A stretch of DNA of 64,000 bases from Acidobacteriota bacterium (lineage in GTDB: Bacteria > Acidobacteriota > Terriglobia > Acidiferrales > UBA7541): the NCBI GenBank assembly GCA_021832085.1, contig JAKBLM010000005.1:87162-151161 (forward strand), in the 5' to 3' direction. The position numbers were made by a program, and so were the translations under genes. This document shows, piece after piece, positions 35,830-45,738 of the stretch. The notes beneath the pieces are model-generated. The model was given only the letters and a program-made list of their open reading frames with translations. It was not told the origin of the DNA and made no database searches. Within the stretch, counting starts at the first letter, position 1, and every line of letters starts with the position of its first letter.

Positions 35830-36837
35830 ATGCCGAGGCCGACTCCGGACCAAACGAAATTGGTGCTCTACGTCCATCATCCGTTCACGCTCTGGCGGCT
35901 GCCCGCCGATTTTCCCGAGCGCATTCGCGAGCGTTGGCCGGCGATGCAGGTGGTCAACCTAACCGATTCGCAGCGGCTGCCCGACGAGATTGCCGACACG
36001 GACATTTATGTCGGGTTTTGGGCGCGGCCGGAACTGTTCCGGCAGGCGCGGAAGCTACGCTGGGTACACGCGACCGCAGCCGGTGTCAGCCAGTTGCTAC
36101 AGCCCGAGTTCGTGGAGAGCGGGGCGGTGCTGACCAACGCACGCGGGGTGAACGCGGATCCCATCGGCGATCACACGCTCGGCGTGATGCTTGCTTTCTC
36201 GCGCCATCTGCCGAGCGCCTGGCGCTACCAGCGCGAGCGGCGCTGGGCGCAGCAGCAGATCTGGGATGAAAAGCCGCGACCCGGCGAACTGGCGGGACAG
36301 CGGCTGCTGCTGGTCGGCCTGGGAGCGCTGGGGCGAGCCATCGCGGTGCGGGCGCGGGCCTTTGGCGTGAAGATCACGGCGCTGACGCGTTCCGGGCGCG
36401 ATCCGGAGGGCTTGTCTGACGAAGTGCTCGGACCCGAGCGGCTGGATGACGCGCTGGCCGAGGCGGATTTCGTTGTGCTGGCTGCGCCGGAGACGACCGA
36501 GACGCGCCGACTGATCGACGCGCGGCGGCTGGCGCTGATGAAGCCAAGCGCCTACCTGGTGAACGTGGCCCGCGGCACGCTGGTCGACGAAGCTGCACTT
36601 GCCGAGGCGCTTCGGTGCGGACGGCTGGCCGGCGCGGCGCTCGACGTGGCCGAGCACGAGCCGCTCGCGCCGGAAAGCCCTCTCTGGGAAATGGAAAACG
36701 TCTTGATCACGCCGCATGTCGCCAATGCCAGCGAGCGGCTTTGGGAGCGGCAATGGGCAATCCTCAAGGAAAACCTGGAACGCTGGTTCGCCGGCCGCGA
36801 GCTGATCAACGTGGTGGAAAAGCAGCGCGGATATTAG
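35830..36837 (+). CDS. D-isomer-specific 2-hydroxyacid dehydrogenase
   Basis: 335 residues. The Rossmann NAD site is RLLLVGLGALGRAIAVRARAFG. The catalytic Arg is in VNVARGTLVDE, the Glu in VAEHEPLAPESPLW, and the His in LITPHVANASE. Upstream of this, GVNADPIGDHTLGVMLAFSR is typical of the catalytic-domain hinge. The protein reduces a 2-oxoacid or oxidises a D-2-hydroxyacid with NAD(P); which acid is not indicated. No serine-pathway or ACT domain is present, so it is not classical SerA. Confidence 0.92.
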   Translation: MPRPTPDQTKLVLYVHHPFTLWRLPADFPERIRERWPAMQVVNLTDSQRLPDEIADTDIYVGFWARPELFRQARKLRWVHATAAGVSQLLQPEFVESGAVLTNARGVNADPIGDHTLGVMLAFSRHLPSAWRYQRERRWAQQQIWDEKPRPGELAGQRLLLVGLGALGRAIAVRARAFGVKITALTRSGRDPEGLSDEVLGPERLDDALAEADFVVLAAPETTETRRLIDARRLALMKPSAYLVNVARGTLVDEAALAEALRCGRLAGAALDVAEHEPLAPESPLWEMENVLITPHVANASERLWERQWAILKENLERWFAGRELINVVEKQRGY

Positions 36838-36995
36838 CCTGCATCTTTGACAAGCTGCCGTTCTGAAGGACCGCGTTACAGAAGTCCGTCTGGCGCGGCA
36901 GCCTTGCTGGATGTCCACCGGCTCGTCGGCGCGGCGAGAAATGCGGGTTGGCGCCGCGGTGAAAATCAGCGAGGTTGGCGCCGCTGGAAAGGCGC

Positions 36996-38141
36996 TTACT
37001 TCTTTTTCTTCTTCGCGTCGATTTCCTCCAAGGGCTTCGGCGCCATGTAACCCTGTCGGGCGTAGATGTGATATTTCACTTTCTTGTGGTGCTGGTTGAC
37101 GATGACGAGCCTTTTCCCGTCCGGGGCCACCAGTTCGACCCCGATCTTGTGATACTTGCCATCGTTGGGAATGGTGGGTTTAAAGGCGAGGGTGTACTGG
37201 TCGCGTAGTGAATCAGCCACTTGCTGGAAGATGCCGGGCAATTGCCCATCAAAGCGAGGGAACCAGGAGCGGCCGCCGGTGATGCGGGCAAACGCGCTCA
37301 GCTCGTTTTCCCCTTGCAGGAAATTGAGTCGTTGCATGCTGCCGAGCAGGCCTTGCGATTCGGCCCAGAGGTAGAGCGGTTGGTCGACGCCGACCGAGAA
37401 GATCGTCGTCGAGGTTTCCCGGCACCGGCGCAAGACCTGGTCGAGGTTGTGGGAGCTGAAGGTGTTCAGGCCGGAAGAGATGAGCAGAATGGCCTTCTTG
37501 CCCTTGACATTCTGCAGGCGATCGAGCGTGAAGAGGATCGAATCGAAGAGGTCGGCCTCGCTGAAACCAGGGTAACCGAGGCTCTGCAGGGCGTCGCGAA
37601 CGTCCATCTTATTGCGTGTGAAATCGACGACGATATGCGGGCGTAAAGCGAAGGTCACCAGCGCGACCCAGTCCTGCGGTTTGAGTGAATTGAGGAACGT
37701 GTAGGCCCAGTTGGCTCCGGTGTAGGCGAACCAGCCGTAATAGATCTGGCTGTACTCCATCAGAATGACGATGGTGATAGGGGCATCAGTCGGGGCGAAG
37801 TTGGTGATGGTTTGCGGCTGCTTGTCGAGCAAAACTCGGAAATTCTGCTCTTTGAGGCCAGGGATCGGATTGCCATTATCGTCGGTGACGACGACGTTGA
37901 CGTCGACCACCTCGGTCCGGACCTTGATCGCGTAATGCGGTGGCTTTTGCGCTGACTCCTGAGGCGGTGGCAGTTGCTTTTGTTGCCCAGAGGGTGGCTG
38001 CGGCTGGGTGGGCGGAGTCTTCGAAGGCGGAGTGATTGGTCCGGGCCGGCCTTGGGCGAAAGCCAACGCGGTCCCAGTCGTCAACAGTAGCGCGGCGACG
38101 GCCAACGCCAGAACTGTTCTCTTGAAGAAAGCCATTCCCAT
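36996..38141 (-). CDS. Exported VWFA-related domain protein
   Basis: About 381 residues from ATG 38141, which follows GAGGAGG; the frame is open upstream to 38219 without such a signal. Signal peptide KRTVLALAVAALLLTTGTALAFAQ, then a Pro/Gln-rich linker (PPTQPQPPSGQQ). The VWFA-related domain begins VRTEVVDVNVVVTDDNG, a strongly acidobacterial pattern, and continues to PITIVILMEYSQI. The usual DxSxS metal site is degenerate here (MEYSQ), so metal binding is doubtful. It ends DAKKKKK. The function is unknown. Confidence 0.87.
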   Translation of the reverse strand: MGMAFFKRTVLALAVAALLLTTGTALAFAQGRPGPITPPSKTPPTQPQPPSGQQKQLPPPQESAQKPPHYAIKVRTEVVDVNVVVTDDNGNPIPGLKEQNFRVLLDKQPQTITNFAPTDAPITIVILMEYSQIYYGWFAYTGANWAYTFLNSLKPQDWVALVTFALRPHIVVDFTRNKMDVRDALQSLGYPGFSEADLFDSILFTLDRLQNVKGKKAILLISSGLNTFSSHNLDQVLRRCRETSTTIFSVGVDQPLYLWAESQGLLGSMQRLNFLQGENELSAFARITGGRSWFPRFDGQLPGIFQQVADSLRDQYTLAFKPTIPNDGKYHKIGVELVAPDGKRLVIVNQHHKKVKYHIYARQGYMAPKPLEEIDAKKKKK

Positions 38142-38280
38142 GCGCCCCCTCCTCGATCCCTGCCGGAAGCGTTCGCCGGCGGCGTCGGCCGATCTTGCAG
38201 GACCCGGCAGCGTTCCCAAAAACTAATTCTCTCACGCGGACACGCGGCCCGCCATGATTTTGGCGGCCGGGCAAACCGAC

Positions 38281-39057
38281 TCAGTTGACCCAATCGTCGG
38301 GACGGGAGGGCGGCTTTTTGCGGTGGCGGCGCACGTAAACTTCGTAGCGCCGGCGGTTGCGCTGCACTTTCCAGTCCGAATAGCGGTCTTGGACGCGGTG
38401 GACCACCGAGCGGCGCCGCAGGTAAAACCAGCCGATGAAAATCGCGGAGAGGTGGGTGATATGGGCGATGTGGTCGCCGCTCGAATTCAGCGTGGCGAAG
38501 AACTCGATCGCGCCCATGCCGATGGCGTAATACTTCATGGGGATCGAGATCGGGAAGGGAAAGAGCCATACCTCCTGATTGGGAAAGAGGACGGCGGCGG
38601 CGGTGATGACGCCAAAGACCGCGCCGGAGGCGCCGATCGTGGGGATGATGGCCGAGCCGAAACCGTGGGGGTCAATCAGCACTTTCACCAGCACGGTGAA
38701 CAGCCCGGCGCCGACACCGGTGAGGAAATAATAGGAATAGAAGCGGCGCTGGCCCCATGCGCGCTCGACCTGGCAGCCGAACATCCACAGGAACAGCATG
38801 TTCCAGAACAGGTGCCAGAAGCCGGCATGGAGGAACAGATAGGTGAAGGGCTGCCAGAGCCAACCGTGGATCACCGCCCAGGGCACCAGGCCGAGCCACT
38901 GGAAAATCGCGTATTCCGCACCGGGCCCGCCGATCAGCCGCACCAGGTATTCGACCAGCAGCACCGCCGTGCAGGCGATCACCAGCGTCTTGACGGCCGG
39001 CGTGATCCACTGGTGCCAGTCGAAGCGATAGCGCCTGAAGCTGTAGGGAGTGGCCAT
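38281..39057 (-). CDS. Rhomboid-family intramembrane serine protease
   Basis: 258 residues, ATG after AGGAAG. Six membrane helices; WQPFTYLFLHAGFWHLFWNMLFLWMFG holds the HxxxxHxxxN-like oxyanion region (quoted in parts). The catalytic Ser is in IGASGAVFGV and the catalytic His in HIAHITHLSAIFIG. The C-terminal tail is basic (RNRRRYEVYVRRHRKKPPS). Rhomboids cut membrane proteins within the bilayer; the substrate is unknown. Confidence 0.92.
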   Translation of the reverse strand: MATPYSFRRYRFDWHQWITPAVKTLVIACTAVLLVEYLVRLIGGPGAEYAIFQWLGLVPWAVIHGWLWQPFTYLFLHAGFWHLFWNMLFLWMFGCQVERAWGQRRFYSYYFLTGVGAGLFTVLVKVLIDPHGFGSAIIPTIGASGAVFGVITAAAVLFPNQEVWLFPFPISIPMKYYAIGMGAIEFFATLNSSGDHIAHITHLSAIFIGWFYLRRRSVVHRVQDRYSDWKVQRNRRRYEVYVRRHRKKPPSRPDDWVN

Positions 39058-39175
39058 GGCTTCCTGAAAGTCTAGAAACGCGGGCCGCCGAAGTCAAAAG
39101 GAACCGGCGGCAGGTCGGCAAACGGGCATGGCCCCGGCGGCAAGGCCGAACCCTGTGGCCGGGTGCGGTCCGGCC

Positions 39176-41347
39176 TCAGCTCATCTTCTTCCGTGCGAAG
39201 AAGAACTGTGTGGCAGCCAGGAGCAGGAACATGATCATCGCAAAGCCGTCGCTCTTGGAAAGCATCGGGGCGAGCTTTGGCCCAATGGCGAATGTGCCCG
39301 GCTTGAAGAGGTGATAGCGGAACTCCGGATCCTCGAGCAGCGTGACCACGATCCCGAACAGGCCGAAGATGCCGCCGCCGGCGATCAGCCCGCTTGCGTA
39401 GAGTGAGCCGGAATTGATTTCACTTTCCGCCTCCTCTTTCGTTTCCTTTTTTCGGCCCAGCTTTGCCAGCCAGGCTACCGCACCGCCGACGAAAATCGTC
39501 GCCGTGGCGGCAATCGGCAGGTAGGATCCGACCGCAAAGGGCAGCGAGCGGATGCCGAGCAGTTCGACGACGAAGACCAGGAACACGCCGAGCAATACCA
39601 GCCGCCAGGGCAGCCGCCGGGCCAGGATGCCGTTGATCACCGTGGCCATCAGCCGGGCCTGAGGTGCGGCGGCCTTGCGGCTGCCGATGCCCTGGATCCA
39701 CTGCACCTCGATCTTCTTGGTTGCCGCGTCGTAGAGATATTTGCCGTCGGGGACGACCGGGGAGCCGATGGCGTTGAGCAGGATGTAATTCTTCTTGTTG
39801 TACGTGTAGCTCTGGCTTTCCACCTTGACTCCGGCGGGCAGCTTCTCGATATTGATTGCCATCTGCATCGGCTTGTATTCGGCCAGGCCGACGTTCATCA
39901 GCTGCAGCGTACCGCCGACCGCGATCACCGAGGCCATCACGCCGACCATCAGCGCCATCTGCTGCTTCCACGGCGTGGCGCCGACCAGGAAACCGGTTTT
40001 CAGGTCCTGGGAGGTGCCGCCGGCGTTGGCGGCGGCAATGCAAACCACGCCGCCAATCATCAGGGCGAGGACAGCGTAGTTGCCCTTGGTCCAGCCGGCC
40101 ACCAGGAAGACGGCACAGGTGGCCATCAATGTGGCGATGGCCATGCCGCTGATCGGGTTGGAACTGCTGCCGATCAGCCCGCAGATGCGCGAGGAGACGG
40201 TGACGAACAGGAAGCCGAAGACGACCACGAAAACCGCGGCCAGCAGGTTGGCGCCGATCGTCGTTTGCGCTCCGGGAATCGGGCGGAAGGTGAGCAGCGC
40301 CCACATCATGGCGACGATGCCGATCGACCCGAAGACGACGATTTTCATCGAAAGGTCGCGCTCGGTGCGCGAGGTTACCTGCAGCACCTCCTGTTCCCGC
40401 GCGCGCACGTCCTTCAGGCCCTCGCGCAACGCGTTCCAGATCGTCGGGACCGTGCGGGCCAGCGTGATCACGCCGGCCGCGGCCACTGCGCCGGCGCCCA
40501 GCGGCCGGATGTAGGCCGACCAGAGCTGGTCGGAATTCATCGCCGGGATGGGCACGGTGCTTGGATAGAGCGCCAAGCTGGGAGCGAGCGAGCCGAAGAA
40601 CTTGATCGCCGGCATCAGCACCAGCCAGGAGAAAACGCCGCCGGCAAAAATGAACGCCGCGATTTTCGGGCCGATGATGTAGCCGACGCCGAGGTATTCG
40701 GGGGTGATGTTGGCCCGGAACGAAGCGCCCGGCAGCCACTTCGGGTCGTAGGTCGGCGTATCGGGCCAGAAGCCGAAGGTCTCCATCAGCAGCGCGTAGA
40801 GGCCGCCGAGACCCAAGCCCCAGAAAACCTTACCGGCAAACGAGCCGCCGCGGTCGCCGGCCACCAACACGTCGGCGCAGGCCGTCCCTTCCGGATAGGT
40901 GAGGTTGCCGTGCTCCTTGACGATCAGTTGTCGCCGCAGCGGAATCATCATCAGCACGCCCAGCCAGCCGCCGATCAGAGCCAGGAAAAAGACGCTCCAG
41001 TATTCGAGCGGATAGCCGAGGAAGATCAGCGCCGGCAGAGTGAAAATCACGCCGCCGGCGATCGATTCGCCGGCCGAGCCGGTGGTCTGGACGATGTTGT
41101 TTTCGAGGATGGTCGATTTGCCGAAGGCGCGCAGAATGCTGATCGAGAGCACCGCGATCGGAATCGACGCAGAAACCGTGAGCCCGGCGCGCAGGCCGAC
41201 ATAGACCGTGACCGCGCCGAAAAACAGCCCGGCGAAAATCCCGAGGATAATCGCCCGCCAGCTGAATTCTTTCATTTTCCCTTCGGGGGGGATGTAGGTG
41301 CGGAACTCGCCGAGTGGCGCCGTTGAACTCCAGTTCCGTGTGGCCAC
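39176..41347 (-). CDS. OPT-family oligopeptide transporter
   Basis: 723 residues from GTG 41347, six bases after AAGGAGG; the frame is open to 41404 without a ribosome site. It is a polytopic membrane protein with about 14 or more helices. Typical OPT sequences are FSWRAIILGIFAGLFFGAVTVYVGLRAGLTVSASIP and QTTGSAGESIAGGVIFTLPALIF (quoted in parts), GTACADVLVAG, and SSSNPISGMAIATLMATC. The central large loop (IEKLPAGVKVESQSYTYNKK) is hydrophilic. It takes up small peptides or metal chelates with protons. Confidence 0.92.
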   Translation of the reverse strand: MATRNWSSTAPLGEFRTYIPPEGKMKEFSWRAIILGIFAGLFFGAVTVYVGLRAGLTVSASIPIAVLSISILRAFGKSTILENNIVQTTGSAGESIAGGVIFTLPALIFLGYPLEYWSVFFLALIGGWLGVLMMIPLRRQLIVKEHGNLTYPEGTACADVLVAGDRGGSFAGKVFWGLGLGGLYALLMETFGFWPDTPTYDPKWLPGASFRANITPEYLGVGYIIGPKIAAFIFAGGVFSWLVLMPAIKFFGSLAPSLALYPSTVPIPAMNSDQLWSAYIRPLGAGAVAAAGVITLARTVPTIWNALREGLKDVRAREQEVLQVTSRTERDLSMKIVVFGSIGIVAMMWALLTFRPIPGAQTTIGANLLAAVFVVVFGFLFVTVSSRICGLIGSSSNPISGMAIATLMATCAVFLVAGWTKGNYAVLALMIGGVVCIAAANAGGTSQDLKTGFLVGATPWKQQMALMVGVMASVIAVGGTLQLMNVGLAEYKPMQMAINIEKLPAGVKVESQSYTYNKKNYILLNAIGSPVVPDGKYLYDAATKKIEVQWIQGIGSRKAAAPQARLMATVINGILARRLPWRLVLLGVFLVFVVELLGIRSLPFAVGSYLPIAATATIFVGGAVAWLAKLGRKKETKEEAESEINSGSLYASGLIAGGGIFGLFGIVVTLLEDPEFRYHLFKPGTFAIGPKLAPMLSKSDGFAMIMFLLLAATQFFFARKKMS

Positions 41348-41492
41348 AGAGGCCTCCTTGCCCAATTTGTCAACCGAAAGGGAAGCGTGGCCCGAAGGTA
41401 GCATCCGCGGGTGGGGTTAAGCAAGACAGAAACACAGGGCAATAGCCCAGGGTTAACTAGGGTAAGAAAGTTCGAGGGCCAGGTGGCCGGCG

Positions 41493-41951
41493 CTAGGAGC
41501 CGGCCTTTTCGAGCCGCGCGCGGACTCGGTCGCTCAGCAGCTTGCCGTCGATCGCTTTGCCAGCCAGGCGCGCGCGGGCGGCCTTGATCACCGCGCCCAT
41601 CTGCTTGGGAGACGTGGTGCCGGTTTCGGTGATAGCCGCTTCGATCGCCGCGTCCAGTTGCTCGGCGGTGGGAGCGGCGGGCAGGTAAGTCTCCAGGATG
41701 GCGATTTCGCGAGCTTCCTTGTCAGCCAGGTCTTGCCGGCCGCCCTTGGTGAATTGTTCGACCGATTCGCGCCGCTGCTTGACCATTGTCTGGAGCACCT
41801 GCGTGGATTCGGCGTCCTCCAGCGGCCGCGTCTTCTCCACTTCCTTCAGCTTGAGCGCGGTCTTCGCCATGCGGAGCACGCTCGCGCGCAATTCGTCGCG
41901 CGCCTTCATCGCTTCGATCAGGTCCTTCTGGATTTGGTCGACAAGAGCCAC
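41493..41951 (-). CDS. yqeY: GatB/YqeY domain-containing protein
   Basis: 152 residues, GTG start after GAGAGGACACC. The YqeY fold is recognised by VDQIQKDLIEAMKARDELRASVLRMAKTALK, TMVKQRRESVEQFTKGGRQDLADKEAREIAILETYLP and KQMGAVIKAARARLAGKAIDGKLLSDRVRARL (quoted in parts). It resembles the tRNA-binding tail of GatB. It is not essential, and its exact role (a tRNA amidotransferase-like function) is unproven. Confidence 0.93.
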   Translation of the reverse strand: MALVDQIQKDLIEAMKARDELRASVLRMAKTALKLKEVEKTRPLEDAESTQVLQTMVKQRRESVEQFTKGGRQDLADKEAREIAILETYLPAAPTAEQLDAAIEAAITETGTTSPKQMGAVIKAARARLAGKAIDGKLLSDRVRARLEKAGS

Positions 41952-42084
41952 GGTGTCCTCTCGTGCCGATCAATATAGCACAGTGCCATCGGCCGCTTCG
42001 CCGGCGGTTCGAGGGGCCGCCCATCCTGGCAATGGCTGCCAGAGTGGGCCGTCCGCCTTCGGTCGAGGCCCTTCGGAACTCGTT

Positions 42085-43638
42085 TCAGCCCGTATTCACG
42101 CGGAGGTCGCGGCCGCTCATCTCCTTTGGCTGCGGAATGCCGGCGATGGCGAGAATCGTGGGCGCGATATCCCGGAGCGAGCCGTCGCGGCGTAGCGTGA
42201 CGTGCGTGTCGTCGCTCGCAAAAATCAGCGGCACGGGGTTGGTGGTGTGGTACGTATGCGGGCCGCCGGTCTTGGGGTCGATCATCGTCTCAGCGTTGCC
42301 GTGGTCGGCGGTAACGATCCAGGCACCGTGCTTGGCGCCGAGGGCCCGGCGGACCCGCCCGAGTCCTTCATCGACGACCTCAACGGCCCGGATGGCCGCT
42401 TCGAGCTTGCCGGAGTGGCCGACCATATCGGCGTTGGCGTAATTCATGATGATGGCGTCGAAATCGCCTTTTTCGATCGCGGCAACGACGGTATCGGTGA
42501 CGCCGGCGGCGCTCATTTCCGGCTGCAAGTCGTAGGTGGCGACTTTGGGCGAAGGCACCAGAATGCGCTCCTCGCCCGGATAGGGTTTCTCGATCCCGCC
42601 ATTGAAGAAATAGGTGACGTGGGCGTACTTCTCCGTTTCGGCCACGCGAAGATTGCGGAAGCCGACGTCGGCGAAGACCTGCGCCAAAATGTGCTCGAGC
42701 TTTTCCGGCGCCAGCACGTAGCGCAGCCACGGCCAGTTCTTCTCGTATTGTGTCATCGCAGCCAGCAGCAAGTTGGCGGGCCGGCTGGGATCGGCGAACT
42801 TGTCGAAGTTCGGCTCGACCAGGGCGCGGGTCATCTGGCGGGCGCGATCGGCGCGGAAATTGAAGAAGATGACGGCGTCCTCGTCGCGCACGCGCGCCAC
42901 CGGCTCGCCCGAAGGCTCGGTGATGACGATCGGCTCGACGAATTCGTCGGTGACGCCGCGCTCGTAGCTGGCGCGGATCGCGGCCACCGGATCGGTCGAG
43001 CGATGCTCGCTCTCACCGTGGACGATCGCTCGATAGGCCAGCTCGATGCGGGGCCAGCGGTTGTCGCGGTCCATCCCATAGTAGCGGCCTCCGATCGTGG
43101 CGATTCGGCCGGTGGAATATTCGCGCATCTTCTGCTGGAGCTGGAGCAGGAAATCCTGGCCGCTGGTAGGCGGCGTGTCGCGGCCGTCGGTGAAGCAGTG
43201 CACGAAAACGCGCTCCAGCTTGTTTTCCGCCGCCATCTGCAGGAGCGCAAAAAGATGTTCGATCCGCGAATGGATGCCGCCGTTGCTCACCAGGCCCATC
43301 AGATGCAGTTGGTGACGGCGACCGCGCTCGATCGCCTCGACGAGCAGCGGATGCCGCTGAAACTGGCCGCGGGCGATCATCTCGTCAATTCTCGTGATGT
43401 CCATCTGGACGATGCGCCCACCGCCGATATTCAAGTGGCCGACTTCGCTATTGCCCATCTGTCCTTCGGGCAGCCCGACCCATGGGCCGGAGGCCTGGAT
43501 CAGCGTGTTGGGGAATTTTTCCATCAGGGCGTCGAAGTTGGGTTTGCGCGCAAGCGCGACGGCGTTGCCTTCGCGTCGAGGCGAATAGCCCCAGCCGTCG
43601 AGCACAGTCAGAAGGATTGGTTTCGGTCGTTTTGGCAT
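42085..43638 (-). CDS. gpmI: 2,3-bisphosphoglycerate-independent phosphoglycerate mutase
   Basis: 517 residues, the family's normal length. It interconverts 3- and 2-phosphoglycerate with two Mn2+ ions. The first metal Asp is in LLTVLDGWGYS and the nucleophile Ser in MGNSEVGHLNIGGGRIV. Other site residues are in HCFTDGRDTPP, GGRYYGMDRDNRW, FFNFRADRARQ, NYANADMVGHSGKLEAAIRAVE and VTADHGNAE. All key residues are intact. Its glycolytic partner enolase is encoded 14 kb to the right. Confidence 0.97.
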   Translation of the reverse strand: MPKRPKPILLTVLDGWGYSPRREGNAVALARKPNFDALMEKFPNTLIQASGPWVGLPEGQMGNSEVGHLNIGGGRIVQMDITRIDEMIARGQFQRHPLLVEAIERGRRHQLHLMGLVSNGGIHSRIEHLFALLQMAAENKLERVFVHCFTDGRDTPPTSGQDFLLQLQQKMREYSTGRIATIGGRYYGMDRDNRWPRIELAYRAIVHGESEHRSTDPVAAIRASYERGVTDEFVEPIVITEPSGEPVARVRDEDAVIFFNFRADRARQMTRALVEPNFDKFADPSRPANLLLAAMTQYEKNWPWLRYVLAPEKLEHILAQVFADVGFRNLRVAETEKYAHVTYFFNGGIEKPYPGEERILVPSPKVATYDLQPEMSAAGVTDTVVAAIEKGDFDAIIMNYANADMVGHSGKLEAAIRAVEVVDEGLGRVRRALGAKHGAWIVTADHGNAETMIDPKTGGPHTYHTTNPVPLIFASDDTHVTLRRDGSLRDIAPTILAIAGIPQPKEMSGRDLRVNTG

Positions 43639-43715
43639 GAGAAGCCAGCATACACAGAATCATCGTGCGGTGAAAAGTGGTGTGCGTGGGCACGCGAGGA
43701 TAACGCAGGCGGCTC

Positions 43716-44348
43716 TCAGCGCGCCGCGCGGGCGAGCCGGGCTCGCAGCGCATAGTGGTACCGGAAAGGCTCGAGGCGTTCCACCGCGAAGCCGAAGCGC
43801 TCAAGCCGCTCGGCCGCTTCCTCCGGGCCGTAGACGTGGTCGCGCGGCGGGCCGACAGGCCGCTCGATTTCGGCGTTCCAGTCGACGAAGAGCACGAAGC
43901 CTTCCGGCCCCAGCAAGGCGCCGAGCGCGCGCAGCGAATCGTCGCCGAGCTCATGCAGAACGTTCAGCGCAAAGACACGGGCGACACGGCCGCGGAGCGC
44001 CGGCAACTCTTCGGGCAGCGCGGTCCGCAGGTTGGCGAGCGCCTTGGCTTCCGGCTTGGCGCGCAGGTGGTCGAGCATCTCCGGTTGCTCGTCGATCGCC
44101 ACGACGGCGACGTCCGGACGCGCGATCGCCACGCGAATCGCGTAGGTGCCGGTACCCGTGCCGAAATCGACGACCAGCGCTCCCGGTGGCGCGTCAAGCA
44201 ACTCAACCACGCGCTCGGGCGGCAGATATTCGAAACGGGAGGGATCGTCGAGCCGCGCCGCCCTTTGCGGATCGAAGCGTCCGGGCTGTTTCGCCCCGGC
44301 GCGGCTGGGATCGTCGACCGGGGCTGCCGAATTCCGGTGGCCGTGCAT
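43716..44348 (-). CDS. Class I SAM-dependent methyltransferase
   Basis: About 210 residues from ATG 44348, which follows AAAGGAG; the frame is open to 44417 without a signal. The SAM site is GALVVDFGTGTGTYAIRVA (motif I), VAVVAIDEQPEM (motif II) and VARVFALNVLHELGD (motif IV). The start HGHRNS is His-rich. The rest of the fold, GFVLFVDWNAEIERPVGPP and then FGFAVERLEPFRYHYALR, suits a small-molecule methyltransferase of the ubiquinone/arsenite-like superfamily. The acceptor is unknown. Confidence 0.88.
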   Translation of the reverse strand: MHGHRNSAAPVDDPSRAGAKQPGRFDPQRAARLDDPSRFEYLPPERVVELLDAPPGALVVDFGTGTGTYAIRVAIARPDVAVVAIDEQPEMLDHLRAKPEAKALANLRTALPEELPALRGRVARVFALNVLHELGDDSLRALGALLGPEGFVLFVDWNAEIERPVGPPRDHVYGPEEAAERLERFGFAVERLEPFRYHYALRARLARAAR

Positions 44349-44543
44349 GTGTTCTCCTTTGGGGGGACCGCGCCGCGACTCGTCTCCTCGCAGCATCAGG
44401 CTCGTCCCCCGTCCCATTGTAAGGGAAAGCTCTGGCGGAATTTCCGGTGTGGGCCTGCCTCACTGCGTGGACTTGTCCAAGCGACCGAATCCGGACGCAG
44501 GGCCGCTCGGGCTCGGAATTCTGCGTCGGCAAACCGCTCTTCT

Positions 44544-45137
44544 TTACGCGAAACTCTCGTTTACGTCTTTGCGGGCGGCTTCCGGCACTGGGTACAACGG
44601 CCATGGCGTGAAGTGCCCCAACGCAGCGACGAAATTCGACGGCACGCGCGCGAGGCGGCGATTGTATTCGTTTACGGTCTGGTTGTAGGCGAGGCGCTGG
44701 CCGGCGATCCGTTCCTCCAGCGCGGTGATGCGCTCCCGCACCTGCGTAAAATTCGCGTCGGCCTTTACTTGCGGATGGTTTTCCGCGACCGCAAACAGCG
44801 CTTTCAACGCACCGCTCATCCGCTTGTCGGCTCCGGTCTTCTGTTCGATGGTCGAGGCCCGCAAGTAGGCCGTGCGTGCGTCGACGATCGCCTCCAGGAT
44901 TCCCTGTTCATCCCGGACGTGGTCTCTACAGGTGGCGATCAGCCCGGGCAGTTCGTCGTGCCGCTCCTTGAGCAGCACGTCGACTTTGGCGAATTGCCGG
45001 TCGCACTCGCTCCGCAGCGCCACCAGGTCGCTGTGGAGGCCGACAAAATAGCTCGCCATCGCCGTGGCGAACACCGCGAGCAACACCACGATCCCGACCG
45101 CCACCATCCAGCCCAATTGCATCGCTGCCAGTTGCAC
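44544..45137 (-). CDS. LemA family protein
   Basis: 197 residues, GTG start after GAGG. One N-terminal membrane helix (MVAVGIVVLLAVFATAMASYFVGL) and a long helical periplasmic or cytosolic domain: LKERHDELPGLIATCRDHV, ANFTQVRERITALEERIAGQRLAYNQTVNEYN (quoted in parts) and the ending NFVAALGHFTPWPLYPVPEAAR, the signature of LemA. The function is not settled. The usual neighbouring htpX or TPM-domain genes are not seen. Confidence 0.9.
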   Translation of the reverse strand: MQLAAMQLGWMVAVGIVVLLAVFATAMASYFVGLHSDLVALRSECDRQFAKVDVLLKERHDELPGLIATCRDHVRDEQGILEAIVDARTAYLRASTIEQKTGADKRMSGALKALFAVAENHPQVKADANFTQVRERITALEERIAGQRLAYNQTVNEYNRRLARVPSNFVAALGHFTPWPLYPVPEAARKDVNESFA

Positions 45138-45243
45138 CGGCCGCCTCTTTCGCCTGGCGAAAGACGGACTACGCTAGTTTCACCTCGACGTCGCTTCGAT
45201 CCGTTTCGGCATCTTCAAGAATTGGGCAAGGCTGTTGCCTGGC

Positions 45244-45738
45244 TCACTGCCTTGCGGAAATCCGCAAATCCTCGAGTCCCTTGACGGTGACTTCCACCGG
45301 AATCCCTTGCCGGATGCTCTGCGTCACCACGCAATAGTCCTCGAACAGGTCGAGGCAGCGCAGCGCTTTCGGCTTTTCCGCCTCGGGCAGCTGCGGATCA
45401 ATCTCGGCTTGCACGCGAACGATCCGCAGCCGGCCGCGCTCGTTGCGGCCGCTGTGCACGGTGATTTTCGTCCGAATGGGGCCGGTTTCGATGCGACCCT
45501 TGCGCGCGCAGAAGAGCAGGCTGGCGCTCAGGCAGTTGCCGATCGCCGCAGCCAGCACACGCGAAGCGTTTGGGCCGGTCTCCTTGCCGAGCGGCGCCGG
45601 CTCGTCCATGGCGAGCGGAGCAAAGTTGTCTTTGTCGAAGCGGACGCGAAAGGCATAGTCCTCGACCTGTTCCATCTCGATAGTGAATTGTTGGGTTTCG
45701 CTGTGCGTGGAGGAGGCTTCGGGATTCTGTGCGTTCAT
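45244..45738 (-). CDS. OsmC/Ohr family protein
   Basis: 164 residues, ATG after GAGGAACC. The family reduces organic hydroperoxides with a Cys pair. GPNASRVLAAAIGNCLSASLLFCARK gives the peroxidatic Cys in the helix, with a second Cys only a few residues later (NCLSASLLFC), and EDYCVVTQSIRQGIPVEVTV gives the distal Cys near the C-terminus. It is closer to OsmC than to Ohr as judged from the pattern VRVQAEIDP. It may function in stress defence. Confidence 0.9.
   Translation of the reverse strand: MNAQNPEASSTHSETQQFTIEMEQVEDYAFRVRFDKDNFAPLAMDEPAPLGKETGPNASRVLAAAIGNCLSASLLFCARKGRIETGPIRTKITVHSGRNERGRLRIVRVQAEIDPQLPEAEKPKALRCLDLFEDYCVVTQSIRQGIPVEVTVKGLEDLRISARQ

Noticed and set aside
42202..43755. 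A 517-codon plus-strand frame opposite gpmI
   Set aside because: gpmI has all catalytic motifs; the opposite frame is a shadow.
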